Below, one piece after another: positions 14,720 through 14,966 of a DNA stretch of 14,966 nucleotides. This DNA is from Atopobium sp. UBA1382 (GTDB lineage: Bacteria; Actinomycetota; Coriobacteriia; Coriobacteriales; Atopobiaceae). Numbering within the stretch: position 1 is the first letter of the stretch; the number at the start of each line of letters is the position of its first letter. Location of the stretch: assembly GCA_002305805.1 (NCBI GenBank), contig DBQY01000014.1:81521-96486 (forward strand), read 5' to 3'. The position numbers and the translations under genes are program-made. The notes beneath the pieces were generated by a model, which saw only the letters and a list, made by a program, of their open reading frames with translations, did not search any database and was not told the DNA's origin.

Positions 14720-14966
14720 CTAGAGTCCCGTCATCAGGAGGTCGTAGACGCCGCCCGCAGTCCAGCTCAGGTACGCCCCGAGCGGGTCGAAGCGCAACAC
14801 CGAGGGGAGGACGTAGAGGACGACGATGAGGATCGGCATCGCGTACTGCTCAAGACGATAGTAGCTTGCCCTCGCCTCGCCACCAAGGAAGAAGAGGACG
14901 ACCTTGGAGCCGTCAAGGGGCGGTAGAGGGATGAGGTTGAAGAAGCAGAGCACGAGGTTGACGGAG
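14720..14966 (-). CDS. Site-2-type metalloprotease, M50 family (5' end outside window)
   Basis: Only the last 81 residues are in the window. They start SVNLVLCFFNLIPLPPLDGS, which contains the NLIPxPPLDG motif that supplies the aspartate zinc ligand in M50 intramembrane proteases. Hydrophobic segments follow (about MPILIVVLYVLPSVL, then LSWTAGGVYDLLM), as expected for a multi-spanning membrane protein of the YwhC/S2P-like subgroup. A GTG codon at 14953 is internal to this conserved motif and is not the start, since the frame is open to the window edge and conserved upstream of it. M50 genes commonly sit just before scpA in Gram-positive genomes. The HExxH half of the active site is not visible here, so activity cannot be confirmed. 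Confidence 0.88.
   Translation of the reverse strand, partial: SVNLVLCFFNLIPLPPLDGSKVVLFFLGGEARASYYRLEQYAMPILIVVLYVLPSVLRFDPLGAYLSWTAGGVYDLLMTGL

Noticed and set aside
14720..14953. GTG at 14953 as the start of a small 77-residue protein
   Set aside because: The frame stays open to the window edge and the conserved M50 motif begins before this codon, so the gene is truncated by the window rather than short.

Overview
This window is a dense block of housekeeping genes, all on the minus strand, from a high-GC Gram-positive bacterium. The best guess is an actinomycetote of the class Coriobacteriia (Olsenella, Atopobium or Collinsella relatives). This rests on several things. Codon use is strongly GC-rich. 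The ABC-F linker looks actinobacterial. The layout is also Firmicutes-like: PlsY-type acyltransferase, a DUF512 radical-SAM gene just upstream of der, and scpA-scpB-rluB-cmk, which is unusual for classical Actinobacteria but fits Coriobacteriia. The lineage is an inference, not a measurement.

The genes are described in transcription order, from the right end to the left. Region 1 (14966 to 10093) is one compact operon: an M50 site-2-type metalloprotease (5' end cut off), scpA and scpB (condensin partners of SMC), rluB (23S rRNA pseudouridine synthase), cmk (CMP kinase), plsC (1-acylglycerol-3-phosphate acyltransferase) and ispH (last step of the MEP isoprenoid pathway). Gene ends overlap or nearly touch throughout, with 8-bp overlaps at scpA/scpB and scpB/rluB.

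Region 2 (10092 to 9882) is a 211-bp gap of lower GC. It carries two tandem copies of a 53-bp imperfect palindrome with a 62-bp period. This is the most unusual sequence feature in the window.

Region 3 (9881 to 8493) is a single gene for a PDZ plus radical-SAM plus DUF512 protein of unknown function. It is followed by a 347-bp gap (8492 to 8146) with a low-GC core, a long bulged hairpin at 8277-8323, and a possible promoter for der.

Region 4 (8145 to 1) is a second compact operon: der (ribosome-assembly GTPase), plsY (glycerol-3-phosphate acyltransferase), rpe (ribulose-phosphate epimerase), a cysteine desulfurase, a coiled-coil/zinc-ribbon protein, coaBC (coenzyme A synthesis), nfo (endonuclease IV) and an ABC-F ATPase (3' end cut off). 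PlsY and PlsC, in different operons, catalyse successive steps towards phosphatidic acid. Der, RluB and the ABC-F protein all act on the ribosome.

I found no tRNA, rRNA, CRISPR array, insertion sequence, prophage or defence system. I do not see a novel multi-gene system. The points worth following up are the tandem palindromes, the hairpin-bearing gap before der, the uncharacterised DUF512 protein and a zinc ribbon that lacks one expected ligand.
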